DNA of 64,000 nucleotides from Ignavibacteriales bacterium (GTDB lineage: Bacteria > Bacteroidota > Ignavibacteria > Ignavibacteriales > Melioribacteraceae). Where the stretch lies: positions 286,200 to 350,199 of the forward strand of contig JAPLFG010000005.1 of assembly GCA_026390795.1 (NCBI GenBank). Reading direction: 5' to 3'. Below the pieces are notes generated by a model. It was not told where the DNA came from. It searched no databases and worked only from the letters and a program-made list of their open reading frames with translations. Below, piece after piece: positions 28,509-36,743 of this stretch. Each line of letters begins with the position of its first letter. Within the stretch, counting starts at the first letter, position 1. The translations under genes and the position numbers were made by a program.

Positions 28509-29654
28509 TTATTGTTCAGTTTGGTAATTCTGTTTAAGGATTTCTACTATTCGTTGAGAGGCATTTCCATCTCCGAACGGATTTTCGGTTGTGAAATAAT
28601 TAAATCCGTTCTCTAGTTTAAAATCAATTTCCCGGAAATGAGTGAAAATTTTTTCTCTATTGCTTCCTGTTAGAAATGCGTATCCCGCCCTTACGGCTTC
28701 ATTTCTTTCAGTTACTTCGCGCATCACAATTATCGGTTTGTTAAAGACAAAGCATTCTTCCTGTACACCTCCTGAATCACTCATAATGAAATGACATTTG
28801 CTCATAAGGTAAAGAAATTGTAGATAATCCATTGGTTCCGTCAGAATAAAATTTTTCGTCTTACTTAATATATTGCTTACAGGGTTGGTTACATTTGGAT
28901 TCATATGCACCGGATAAATAAAATTGTAATCCGAATATTTTTCGGCTAATTCCTTTAACGTCCTTAACAATTCTTCTAATTCATCGCCAAATTTTTCTCT
29001 CCTGTGCAGAGTAATAAGAATGAATTTCTTATTAAAAAGACCACTACCGTATTTTGTTTCAAAATTCATTCGGATTTGATCTGCAAATTCAGGTTTATCC
29101 AGTTTTAATTTTATTTGATGAAGTGCATCAACAACTGTATTTCCGGTAACATAAATTGATCGAGGATCAAATCCCTCTTTAATCAAATTCTCTTTTGAAT
29201 CCAAAGTTGGAACAAAATTAAAATTAGCGAGCACAGAAATAAATCTTCTGTTTGCTTCTTCAGGGTATGGATGAAACAAATCATAACTTCGTAAACCGGC
29301 TTCAACATGTGCAATTTTAATCTTTTTATAAAAGGCAGCCAAGGCGGAAGTGAAAGCTGTAGTGGTATCACCTTGCACCATCAAAATATCCGGATTATAC
29401 TTTTCAATTGAAGACTTCAATTGTGTTAAGGAATTTGCCGTAATGTCAAAAAGTGTCTGATCCGGTTTCATTAGATCTAGATCATCATCCACAGAAAGAT
29501 TAAAAATATCCAAAACTTGATGAAGCATCTCACGATGTTGACCGGTTGAACATACAATTGTCTCAAAATATTTATCACTTTTAAGAGCTTGTATGACTGG
29601 TGCAAGTTTGATTGTTTCGGGACGAGTACCGAAGACAATCATAATTTTTTTCAT
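28509..29654 (-). CDS. wecB: UDP-N-acetylglucosamine 2-epimerase (non-hydrolysing)
   Basis: Interconverts UDP-GlcNAc and UDP-ManNAc, a precursor for surface glycans. It has 381 residues. The family start KIMIVFGTRPETIKLAPVI is complete, with VQGDTTTAFTSALAAF, HVEAGLRSYD, PEEANRR, ITLHRREKFGD and SDSGGVQEECFVFNKPIIVMRE all in place. Its start codon overlaps the stop of the upstream GT2 gene by four bases, so the two are translationally coupled. No UDP-ManNAc dehydrogenase (wecC) follows, so ManNAc itself may be the sugar used. Confidence 0.96.
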   Translation of the reverse strand: MKKIMIVFGTRPETIKLAPVIQALKSDKYFETIVCSTGQHREMLHQVLDIFNLSVDDDLDLMKPDQTLFDITANSLTQLKSSIEKYNPDILMVQGDTTTAFTSALAAFYKKIKIAHVEAGLRSYDLFHPYPEEANRRFISVLANFNFVPTLDSKENLIKEGFDPRSIYVTGNTVVDALHQIKLKLDKPEFADQIRMNFETKYGSGLFNKKFILITLHRREKFGDELEELLRTLKELAEKYSDYNFIYPVHMNPNVTNPVSNILSKTKNFILTEPMDYLQFLYLMSKCHFIMSDSGGVQEECFVFNKPIIVMREVTERNEAVRAGYAFLTGSNREKIFTHFREIDFKLENGFNYFTTENPFGDGNASQRIVEILKQNYQTEQ

Positions 29655-30592
29655 TTATCAATCTCGCTAAATTTAGATGGGAAAAGAAAAATTGACCGGA
29701 AATAACAAACCGCTTTTCTTATCAACGTTGAATCTGCTTTTAATAATCCGCTTACAATATAAAGCGGTACACGAAGAATCAGTCCTAATTCATGCAATAT
29801 TAATGCAAGAATTAATTTCATTCCATGAAAGTGTTTTTGAAAGAATTGAATTTTCGAAATATGCTGATTGCTATATTTGAACCAGAGATTCGAGTCTGTA
29901 CTAGCTCCTCCGATATGAACTATTTCAGCACCCGGATAATAATAAACTTTACCGCCTAAATTCTTCCAACGGTAGCAAAAATCGGTTTCTTCATAATAGA
30001 AATGAAACCTTTCATCGAGCCCGCCAAGTCTTTTTAAAATCTCGCGATCCATAAAAAGAAAAGCTCCCTTTACTGCATCTACTTCAACAGGAAAATTTTG
30101 ATTAGTATAATTTTGGTGATACTTTGATAAATATTTATTCACAGGAAATAATTTATAAAGAAATAAATTCTCTCCAAAGAGATTTGGCAGCGAATCGAAA
30201 TCTACAATTGAAATCTGATAGGATTTGTCTTCATTCAGAAGTTTGCATCCAATTATTGCTTTATCATTTTTTGTTTTAGAAAAATCAATAACTTTTGTAA
30301 TAGCATCTTCTATAAAAATCACATCGTCATTTAACATTAGAATGTATTTACCACCGGCAATAGTAAAGCCCTGGTTGTTTGCTGCTGCAAAACCAACGCT
30401 TTTTTGATTTTTTATGAACTTAACCGTTGGATATTTTTTTACTATTTCATCAATACCTTTTTCTGTTGATCCGTTATCAACAGTTATTACTTCAAAAGTC
30501 ACACCTCGAGTTTCGGCAAACAAAGATTGAAGACAATTATCCAACAGCGAAAATGAATTGAAATTTATTATAACGATGGAAACGTCAATCAT
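29651..30592 (-). CDS. GT2 glycosyltransferase (rhamnosyltransferase type)
   Basis: A 313-residue soluble enzyme using the ATG that gives MIDVSIVIINFN; the AGGT eight bases upstream supports this start over one 15 codons earlier. Motifs are VITVDNGSTEKG, FAAANNQGF, the DxD-like LMLNDDVIF, GAFLFMDREIL and YEETDFCYRWKNLGG. This is the WcaA/WbbL-like GT2 type. It is the first gene of the long run to 9558 and has a candidate promoter 43 bases upstream. The divergent gene to the right is a secreted protein. Confidence 0.9.
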   Translation of the reverse strand: MIDVSIVIINFNSFSLLDNCLQSLFAETRGVTFEVITVDNGSTEKGIDEIVKKYPTVKFIKNQKSVGFAAANNQGFTIAGGKYILMLNDDVIFIEDAITKVIDFSKTKNDKAIIGCKLLNEDKSYQISIVDFDSLPNLFGENLFLYKLFPVNKYLSKYHQNYTNQNFPVEVDAVKGAFLFMDREILKRLGGLDERFHFYYEETDFCYRWKNLGGKVYYYPGAEIVHIGGASTDSNLWFKYSNQHISKIQFFQKHFHGMKLILALILHELGLILRVPLYIVSGLLKADSTLIRKAVCYFRSIFLFPSKFSEIDK

Positions 30593-30634
30593 TTTACCTA
30601 ATTTATTCCCGCGTAAATGAGTAATATTTTGAAG

Positions 30635-30642
30635 CAAATATA
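30635..30642 (-). promoter_or_regulatory. Candidate Bacteroidota-type -7 element TATATTTG
   Basis: A second exact TATATTTG (TAnnTTTG class), 43 bases before the ATG of the first gene of the leftward glycosyltransferase run. No matching -33 TTTG was found, so it is a partial promoter call. Confidence 0.3.
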
Positions 30643-30714
30643 ACTGTTATACGTTTAAGATTGGATTTTTATTTCTAATTTGAGAATGGAATTTCATAAA
30701 AATTGATATGGCTT

Positions 30715-31533
30715 ATGAATCGTTCATTTAAGTTATTTAACATTTTTTCGGCAATAATTTTAATTGCTGTTTCTGAATTATCAGCTCAACAATTTCAGAA
30801 GAATTCTTACGAAGTTGTCGAGGGAAAGATGGTTGGAATTTGGCCTCACAATGATAGATTTAAATCCCCGGATCGGTTGAAAGAATTAAAAGATCGTTGG
30901 GGATTTAACTATTTATTGGTTGCTGCAATTTATGGAAATGAGGAAAAATCAGTTGCTGCTCAAGCCGGCTTCGATTCAATGCATATTATCTACCAGATTT
31001 ATTTACCTGATTTCATAAAAAATAAAGAATTAGAATTGAAGAAGATCCGTGAAATAGGAAAAATTTGGGCTTACTATTTTGATGAGCCGATTAGCAGAAG
31101 TCATTCTTATTTACAGTTTCTAAAACTCATTTCTTTTTTGAGCGAAGAAGAATTGTATCCCCATGCAAAATTTATTGTAAGTGAACTTGATGAAAATAAA
31201 GCCGCAACAGTTCTCCCATTTGTTGATCTGATTACATATAGCGGTTACGGTGACAATGAAAATCTTGGAATAGATCAGGTGAAAACTTGGGGCGAATGGA
31301 AAAGTTTTATTGGAGAAAAATTCGGAATGCCCTGGATAAGCGCGCAATTAGATTCAAATGAATACCGATCTTTATTCAAAGCTGCACGTGATTTTAAATT
31401 CGACAGCATTATGTTTTATGAATTAGAACCATTGCCCTCTGGACATGAAGTAAGTGATGCTAATTTTGAAAAATTCTGTGAAGCAGCAGTCGAATTTGGG
31501 TTTATGAAAATTAGAAAAAAGAATGCAAACTGA
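30715..31533 (+). CDS. Secreted TIM-barrel-like protein of unknown function
   Basis: Not recognised with certainty. The ATG at 30715 gives MNRSFKLFNIFSAIILIAVS, a signal peptide with likely cleavage near LSAQQF; the mature part is about 245 residues. Strand-like segments spaced as in a (beta/alpha)8 barrel are seen: GKMVGIWPHNDRF, GFNYLLVAAIYG, IWAYYFDEPISRS, AKFIVSELDEN, VDLITYSGYG, PWISAQLDS and SIMFYELEPLPSG. The acidic FDEP and ELEP at strand ends recall catalytic positions of glycoside hydrolases. Its plus-strand position inside the polysaccharide locus suggests a periplasmic or secreted enzyme that trims the polymer, but this is inference. Confidence 0.6.
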   Translation: MNRSFKLFNIFSAIILIAVSELSAQQFQKNSYEVVEGKMVGIWPHNDRFKSPDRLKELKDRWGFNYLLVAAIYGNEEKSVAAQAGFDSMHIIYQIYLPDFIKNKELELKKIREIGKIWAYYFDEPISRSHSYLQFLKLISFLSEEELYPHAKFIVSELDENKAATVLPFVDLITYSGYGDNENLGIDQVKTWGEWKSFIGEKFGMPWISAQLDSNEYRSLFKAARDFKFDSIMFYELEPLPSGHEVSDANFEKFCEAAVEFGFMKIRKKNAN

Positions 31534-31539
31534 CGGAGA

Positions 31540-32994
31540 TTACTCCAATTTATATTTTTCAATAAATCGCTTTCCAGATTCTTCTTTATTAACCAGTTTG
31601 AAGAATATCAAAAGTTCCTCTCCGCCAAACAACTTTATTCCTAACGTAAGAAAGAAAATAAAAATAGGCGAAAGCAGCAAGTATGGAATAACAGGAAGAA
31701 ATGAAAGTAGATAAAGACCGCCACAAATCAAAAATGACCAGAGTAAAACTTTGTACCGTCCTATTGATGGGCGATACCCAAGTTTGCTTATAATGAAAAG
31801 TATAAACACAAACGATGCGAAACTTGCGATCAACTTGGCTAAGGAAGCACCTAGAAAAGAATATTTTGGGATTAATAAAAAATTCAGACCCAAATTAACA
31901 ATAACTTGAATTGCGCCGAAAATGAAATTGTAAAATTGTTGATTCTTCGCAATAAGAACTACCAGAGTATAAAAAGTAAAAAATAGAAAGACCTGACACC
32001 AGTAAAGAATTGAAGCCGGTAGAGACGCGGGTAAAAATTGTGCGCCGAAGATTAATTTCACTAATGAAGCGGACTCAAATGTAAAAACTGCTGCGATTAT
32101 AAAAGAAATGAAGTATAGAAGTTTAATAACTAGATTGGATAAAGAATCAGAACTAACCCGATCCGACATTCTCTTAATCAAAATTGGAAATACTGTAGTT
32201 ACTATTGCACCAGGGATAATACTCAACGGCATTGTTAACCTTACACCTGCCGAGTAAATACCTACATCATAAGGACCTTTGTAATAATTGAGAATAACAA
32301 TATCTATCTGCATAAATATTGTTGTAAGAATTACAAAACCAAAAAGCGGTAAGGATTCCTTTAAAAGCCAAATTCCATGGTCTAATGTAAATTCATATTT
32401 GTAGTTATATTTTTTTCTCAAATAATAAAACGATAGAATGAATCCCGGTATGTTCGTAATAGCATAAACGATAACAAAATATAACGTAGCGTCTTTCATG
32501 AACGGAATAAATACCACCATTAAAAGAAGAATCAAATTATCCAATACGGCAAGTGTCATTGGATAATGCATTTTAAGATTCACTTTGAAGGGAGTGGAAA
32601 GAAGTTCGCGGATATTCACTTGCTTGGAAGACATCACAATAGTAGTGAAAAGAATATTTGATAATAATATCTCTCTCGTCGAATAATTAAAAAACGGTGC
32701 CGCGATATTGAATGCCACAACCAGAAGAACATAAATAAAGAAACGAAGCGAGAGTGCGCTGTTGAAAAGATGGAAATTATCTCTCTCTTTAGAAAATTCT
32801 CTAAAGACTATCGGTTCAATTCCGAAATCAACGAATTTTGAAAGAATTCCAATAACAGCAAGTAAACTGCTGAACGTTCCAAAACTTTCAACACCGAGAA
32901 AGCGTATAGCTATAACTATCGCAATCATGTTTAGAACATTTGAGATTAGCTGCCCGAATGAAAGCGAGAAAACATTTTTAGTTACTTTTTCGAT
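31540..32994 (-). CDS. Polysaccharide flippase (Wzx-like) with unresolved start codon
   Basis: A membrane protein of the MOP superfamily with about 12-14 helices. An ATG exists at 32928 (MIAIVIAIRFLGVESFG), but conserved flippase sequence continues upstream in frame (IEKVTKNVFSLSFGQLISNVLN), which is the normal first helix. Between that sequence and the in-frame TGA at about 33022 there is no ATG, GTG or TTG; the only start-like codon is ATC at 32994, whose position I use as the provisional end. Translation could use a rare start, a shift from the overlapping upstream glycosyltransferase frame, or the short 462-residue form. The gene converges with the plus-strand barrel-like gene after six bases. 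Confidence 0.7.
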   Translation of the reverse strand: MEKVTKNVFSLSFGQLISNVLNMIAIVIAIRFLGVESFGTFSSLLAVIGILSKFVDFGIEPIVFREFSKERDNFHLFNSALSLRFFIYVLLVVAFNIAAPFFNYSTREILLSNILFTTIVMSSKQVNIRELLSTPFKVNLKMHYPMTLAVLDNLILLLMVVFIPFMKDATLYFVIVYAITNIPGFILSFYYLRKKYNYKYEFTLDHGIWLLKESLPLFGFVILTTIFMQIDIVILNYYKGPYDVGIYSAGVRLTMPLSIIPGAIVTTVFPILIKRMSDRVSSDSLSNLVIKLLYFISFIIAAVFTFESASLVKLIFGAQFLPASLPASILYWCQVFLFFTFYTLVVLIAKNQQFYNFIFGAIQVIVNLGLNFLLIPKYSFLGASLAKLIASFASFVFILFIISKLGYRPSIGRYKVLLWSFLICGGLYLLSFLPVIPYLLLSPIFIFFLTLGIKLFGGEELLIFFKLVNKEESGKRFIEKYKLE

Positions 32995-33013
32995 TCCGGA
33001 TCCAAAATTATTT

Positions 33014-34204
33014 TTATTTTTTCAGAATTCTTTTTTGGAGATACAATTCGAATTCGCCGACTATTTTATCCCAACTTAATAAAGATGAAACAACTTCTTG
33101 AGCTTCTTTCATCATATCGTTTCTAACAGATTCATTCTCAAAAACATAAATTATCTTATCTGTAAAAGATTCCGGATTATCGGCAAGAAGAATGTATTTT
33201 TTCAATTCCTTAGGAAGACCGGCAATCGACATTGTTGTAGCAACCGTTGGAATTCCCAGAGCTAAAGCTTCAATAACTTTATTTAATGTACCGGCACCAA
33301 AGCGTATGGGAACAACATTGACTTCACTTAACTGATATTCAGTATTTATATCCTTCACAAATCCTGTAACGAATATATTTGGCGAGGCTAAGTTTTTCAA
33401 TTCCCTCGGAGGCTTTTGACCAACAATATAAAATTTTGATGTAGGGTAATTTTCTCTCACCAACGGGAAAATTTCTTTTGTAAAGTAAATGGCTGCATCT
33501 CTGTTTGGAAAATAAGGCATGTTGCCTGTAAAAATAATTCTGTTTTTGATAAAAGGAATTTTGGAGGATGAGAATTGGCTGGTATCGAAACCATTCCGTA
33601 GAAACTGAATGTTAGAATGAAGTTTATTCTTTTCAAGATAATCTTTGTCTTTTTCAGAGCAAATAAATAGTGTATCAAAATTTTTTGCAACTGCTTCATA
33701 ATTCTGAATTCTATAAAGCTCTTCTTTCAGAACTATTTTCTTGACTGGATTTTTTGTTACATCTGCAAATCTTGATAGATAAAGAGAAACTGCATCTGTA
33801 AAATCAAGCACTTTTAAAGCTTTAGAATCTCCGGCAGCATCAAAATATTGAGCGCTTCTAATTAAATGAAAATAGATTACATCAAAATCATTCTGCCCGA
33901 TTGTTTTCTTTATTAGTTTCACCATTTTTTTAGATGAGAAATAGGCGACCTGGAACGGAATTTTTAAAAAGACCGCACTAAGTGTTTTAACTAATGAAGA
34001 AATAATTGGTAGAGAGACCGTCTGAATATTAATTCCGAACTTTTCTAATTCAGTTACATAAGCAAAATCTTTTTTGTTCTCATGAAATGTTAGAACGGTG
34101 ACCGAATTGTTTTTTGCAAGTGATTTTGACAGATTAAAAATTTTGAGTTTGTCGCCTCGGTAGGGCGGATAAGGAATACGCGGCGTTATTATTAATATTC
34201 TCAC
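33014..34204 (-). CDS. GT4 glycosyltransferase, paralogue A
   Basis: A 396-residue GT-B enzyme with a GTG start. The N-terminus RILIITPRIPYPPYRGDKLK is typical of the sugar-transferase group found in exopolysaccharide systems (the TIGR03087-like type, by memory). The C-terminal donor domain has FTGNMPYFPNRDAA, KFYIVGQKPP, VTGFVKDI, VPIRFGAGTLNKVIEALALGIPTVAT, the last being the E-x7-E-like region. It is closely similar along its whole length to the protein of 36744-37943. Its end overlaps the start region of the flippase gene. It diverges from a GT9 gene across 134 bases. Confidence 0.87.
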   Translation of the reverse strand: MRILIITPRIPYPPYRGDKLKIFNLSKSLAKNNSVTVLTFHENKKDFAYVTELEKFGINIQTVSLPIISSLVKTLSAVFLKIPFQVAYFSSKKMVKLIKKTIGQNDFDVIYFHLIRSAQYFDAAGDSKALKVLDFTDAVSLYLSRFADVTKNPVKKIVLKEELYRIQNYEAVAKNFDTLFICSEKDKDYLEKNKLHSNIQFLRNGFDTSQFSSSKIPFIKNRIIFTGNMPYFPNRDAAIYFTKEIFPLVRENYPTSKFYIVGQKPPRELKNLASPNIFVTGFVKDINTEYQLSEVNVVPIRFGAGTLNKVIEALALGIPTVATTMSIAGLPKELKKYILLADNPESFTDKIIYVFENESVRNDMMKEAQEVVSSLLSWDKIVGEFELYLQKRILKK

Positions 34205-34338
34205 TAAATGTTATCCATATTAAAAAATGTAGAGGTTAAACAGCCTTTTATAACTTCAGACAAAAAATAAGAAAAATAGCATCAGATATACAATTTGTTT
34301 ATTTTTACCCACTATTAATCAACAAAAAAATCTATTAG

Positions 34339-35409
34339 ATGGTTGTAAAAACCGATTGCCTTTTCTTCCGCGGAGACGTTCCGTGTAAACCTCATAAGCA
34401 ATATGCAGTACATTGTGAAGATTGCCCATACTTTAAAAAGTACACTAAAAATATTTTAATCATTAAACTCGGTGCTATTGGTGATGTAATCAGAACAACA
34501 CCGCTCTTCACAAGACTTCAGAATGAACACCCGGATGCTAAATTTTACTGGTTAACACACACACCGATAGTTGTTCCTCAAGAAGTTCATACAATTCTAA
34601 AATTTAATTTTGAATCGGTCTTATTTCTAAAGTCTGTTTCATTTGATCTCTTAATCAATCTGGATAAGGATAAAGAAGCCTGCTCGCTTGCAAGTCAACT
34701 AACGGCTAAGAAAAAGATGGGCTTCATTTTAAAAGACGGACTTCCTCAGCCCGTAGATCATAATGCTGAACATAAATATTTAACCGGGCTTTTTGATGAT
34801 CTAAACAAAGCAAATAAAAAAAATTATCTCGAAGAAATATTTGAAATTTGCGGTTTGGATTACAAAGGTGAAAAATATATTCTTGATACTTTTGAAGAAT
34901 TTGGTCTTAAATGGCAAATTGACACAACAAAAAAAGTTATCGGATTAAATACCGGTTGCGGCGGTCGTTGGGTCTCTCGTCTTTGGCCTGAGAAGAATTG
35001 GATTCAACTTGTAAAAGAATTATTGGTTAGCGGATTCGAAGTTATACTGCTTGGCGGTGAACAGGAAGATGAGAAGAATAAGCGAATCGCCGAATGCACA
35101 GGTGCCAAATATTTTGGTCATTTTTCTTTAGAGACATTTATAAATCTTGTAGATAAGTGCGATCTCGTTGTAACGGGCGTAACGATGGCGATGCATATCA
35201 CATTAGCTCTCAACAAAAAAATTGTTCTTTTCAACAATATTTTCAACAAAAATGAGTTCGAACTGTTTGGTTTGGGAAAGATTTTAGAACCAACAAAAGA
35301 ATGCAAATGTTTTTTTACTCCAAGTTGTAAAAATGATGAATATTTTTGTATGGATACAATTGAGGTTGGAAGAGTATTTGGTTCAATCAAGGAATCAATC
35401 TCAAATTAA
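34339..35409 (+). CDS. GT9 (heptosyltransferase-like) glycosyltransferase with N-terminal cysteine motif
   Basis: A 356-residue GT9-family enzyme, cytoplasmic, probably adding a heptose-like or other sugar to a lipid-linked glycan. The GT9 signature NILIIKLGAIGDVIRTTPLF begins near residue 38; the donor domain has IGLNTGCGGRWVSRLWPEKNW and TGVTMAMHITLALNKKIV. Before this domain is an unusual Cys-rich extension (C7, C16, C26, C29 in DCLFFRGDVPCKP...HCEDCPYF) and at the C-terminus a second set (CKCFF..SC...YFC). The pattern looks like a metal or Fe-S site. It is the first gene of a plus-strand pair; the ATG lacks a good Shine-Dalgarno. Confidence 0.85.
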   Translation: MVVKTDCLFFRGDVPCKPHKQYAVHCEDCPYFKKYTKNILIIKLGAIGDVIRTTPLFTRLQNEHPDAKFYWLTHTPIVVPQEVHTILKFNFESVLFLKSVSFDLLINLDKDKEACSLASQLTAKKKMGFILKDGLPQPVDHNAEHKYLTGLFDDLNKANKKNYLEEIFEICGLDYKGEKYILDTFEEFGLKWQIDTTKKVIGLNTGCGGRWVSRLWPEKNWIQLVKELLVSGFEVILLGGEQEDEKNKRIAECTGAKYFGHFSLETFINLVDKCDLVVTGVTMAMHITLALNKKIVLFNNIFNKNEFELFGLGKILEPTKECKCFFTPSCKNDEYFCMDTIEVGRVFGSIKESISN

Positions 35410-35493
35410 TTTGGTCCCAAATCAGCACTCTTTGCTTAATGCATAAAAATTCTAAAAAATTTAGTTTCTGTTCACTTTGATTTTGAGAATGAG

Positions 35494-36726
35494 TTGAAAT
35501 TATTACATATCAATAGTTATGATAGAAAGGGGGGCGCAGAAACTATTTTCAATATTACTCGATGCAATTTAATTAGTGCCGAGAATTACTCAGGCTTTGT
35601 TAAACTCAAGGACTCCCCAGAAGTCCCAGATATATCTTTCACAAGTTGGGAAGTTGATAACAAGATTTTAGGCTCTTTTAACTATATTTTTTCGATTCAT
35701 AATTATTTTCTTCTTAAAAATTTCCTTAACAAAGAATCAATCGACATTATTCATCTCCATGGATTTTTTGCTTCAATATCACCCTCAATACTTCTTGCCA
35801 TAAAAAAAATAAAAAAAAATAATCATATCAGAGTTATACAGACATTACATGATTTTCATTTGATTTGCCCCAATGCAAGCTTATACAACTATGCAAATAA
35901 TAATATTTGCGAAAAATGTATTGGTAAAAAATATAAATTTTTTATTTTTAAAGATAAATGTGATAGAAGAGGAAGAATACATTCGATTCTCAAGGGAATT
36001 CGAAGTTTAGTTGCAAATAATATATTGGGACATCGGGATATTATCGATCAATTTATTTCTCCAAGTGATTTTCTGAAACATAAAATGATTGAAGACGGAA
36101 TTGATGAGAAAAAAATTATTGTCATCAGAAATCCAATTATTAACTATATGACAAAATCTGATTCAAAGAAAGAGAATCTCATATGCTATTTTGGCAGATT
36201 TTCAAAAGAAAAAAATTTGGAATTTCTTATTGCTGCATTTTCTCTTTGGAAAATGAAAACAAACAACGATTTTCGATTACTTCTGATTGGTGAAGGCGAA
36301 GAAGAAAATAAATTAAGAGAGCTTGCTAAAACTTCGAATTGCAATGACAGCATTGTCTTTAAGAAATTTGTTCAAAACGAGGAACTTGTAAACAATATTA
36401 AATTAGCAAAATATTTTTGTATGACTTCCTCTTGGTATGAAAACGCGCCACTTTCAATTCTTGAAGCATTATCATTGAATATTATTCCCATTGTACCAAA
36501 TATTGGTGGGATGGATGAGAGTATAAGATTATTTAATATTGGGAGAACTTATGAATCCGGCAATTACGATTCATTTCTCGATTCAATTACAACATTAGAA
36601 ACAAGTTATGATCTGATACTTGAAGAATTAAGACAGAAAAAAGAAGATATATCTAAATGTATTTCTTTGAAAAATTATCATGAAGGGTTATCAGTAATTT
36701 ACACTAAGTTATTAACACATGATTAA
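35494..36726 (+). CDS. GT4 glycosyltransferase
   Basis: A 410-residue GT-B enzyme with a TTG start, chosen because KLLHINSYDRKGGAE is the family's first strand and no other start precedes it closely. The acceptor half has HLHGFFASISPS and TLHDFHLICPN; a CEKC and further Cys lie in the loop after it (ICEKCIGKKY). The donor half has LICYFGRFSKEKNLE, LLIGEGEEENKL and SSWYENAPLSILEALSLNIIP, giving the E-x7-E motif. It follows the GT9 gene by 84 bases and ends 17 bases from the convergent paralogue B. Codons are strongly A/T-rich. Confidence 0.87.
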   Translation: MKLLHINSYDRKGGAETIFNITRCNLISAENYSGFVKLKDSPEVPDISFTSWEVDNKILGSFNYIFSIHNYFLLKNFLNKESIDIIHLHGFFASISPSILLAIKKIKKNNHIRVIQTLHDFHLICPNASLYNYANNNICEKCIGKKYKFFIFKDKCDRRGRIHSILKGIRSLVANNILGHRDIIDQFISPSDFLKHKMIEDGIDEKKIIVIRNPIINYMTKSDSKKENLICYFGRFSKEKNLEFLIAAFSLWKMKTNNDFRLLLIGEGEEENKLRELAKTSNCNDSIVFKKFVQNEELVNNIKLAKYFCMTSSWYENAPLSILEALSLNIIPIVPNIGGMDESIRLFNIGRTYESGNYDSFLDSITTLETSYDLILEELRQKKEDISKCISLKNYHEGLSVIYTKLLTHD

Positions 36727-36743
36727 CATGGTTGAGAATTAGT

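Noticed and set aside
30593-30637. Upstream start for the GT2 gene (15 extra codons)
   Set aside because: The extra residues do not match the family start, while the ATG at 30592 has AGGT at a good distance.
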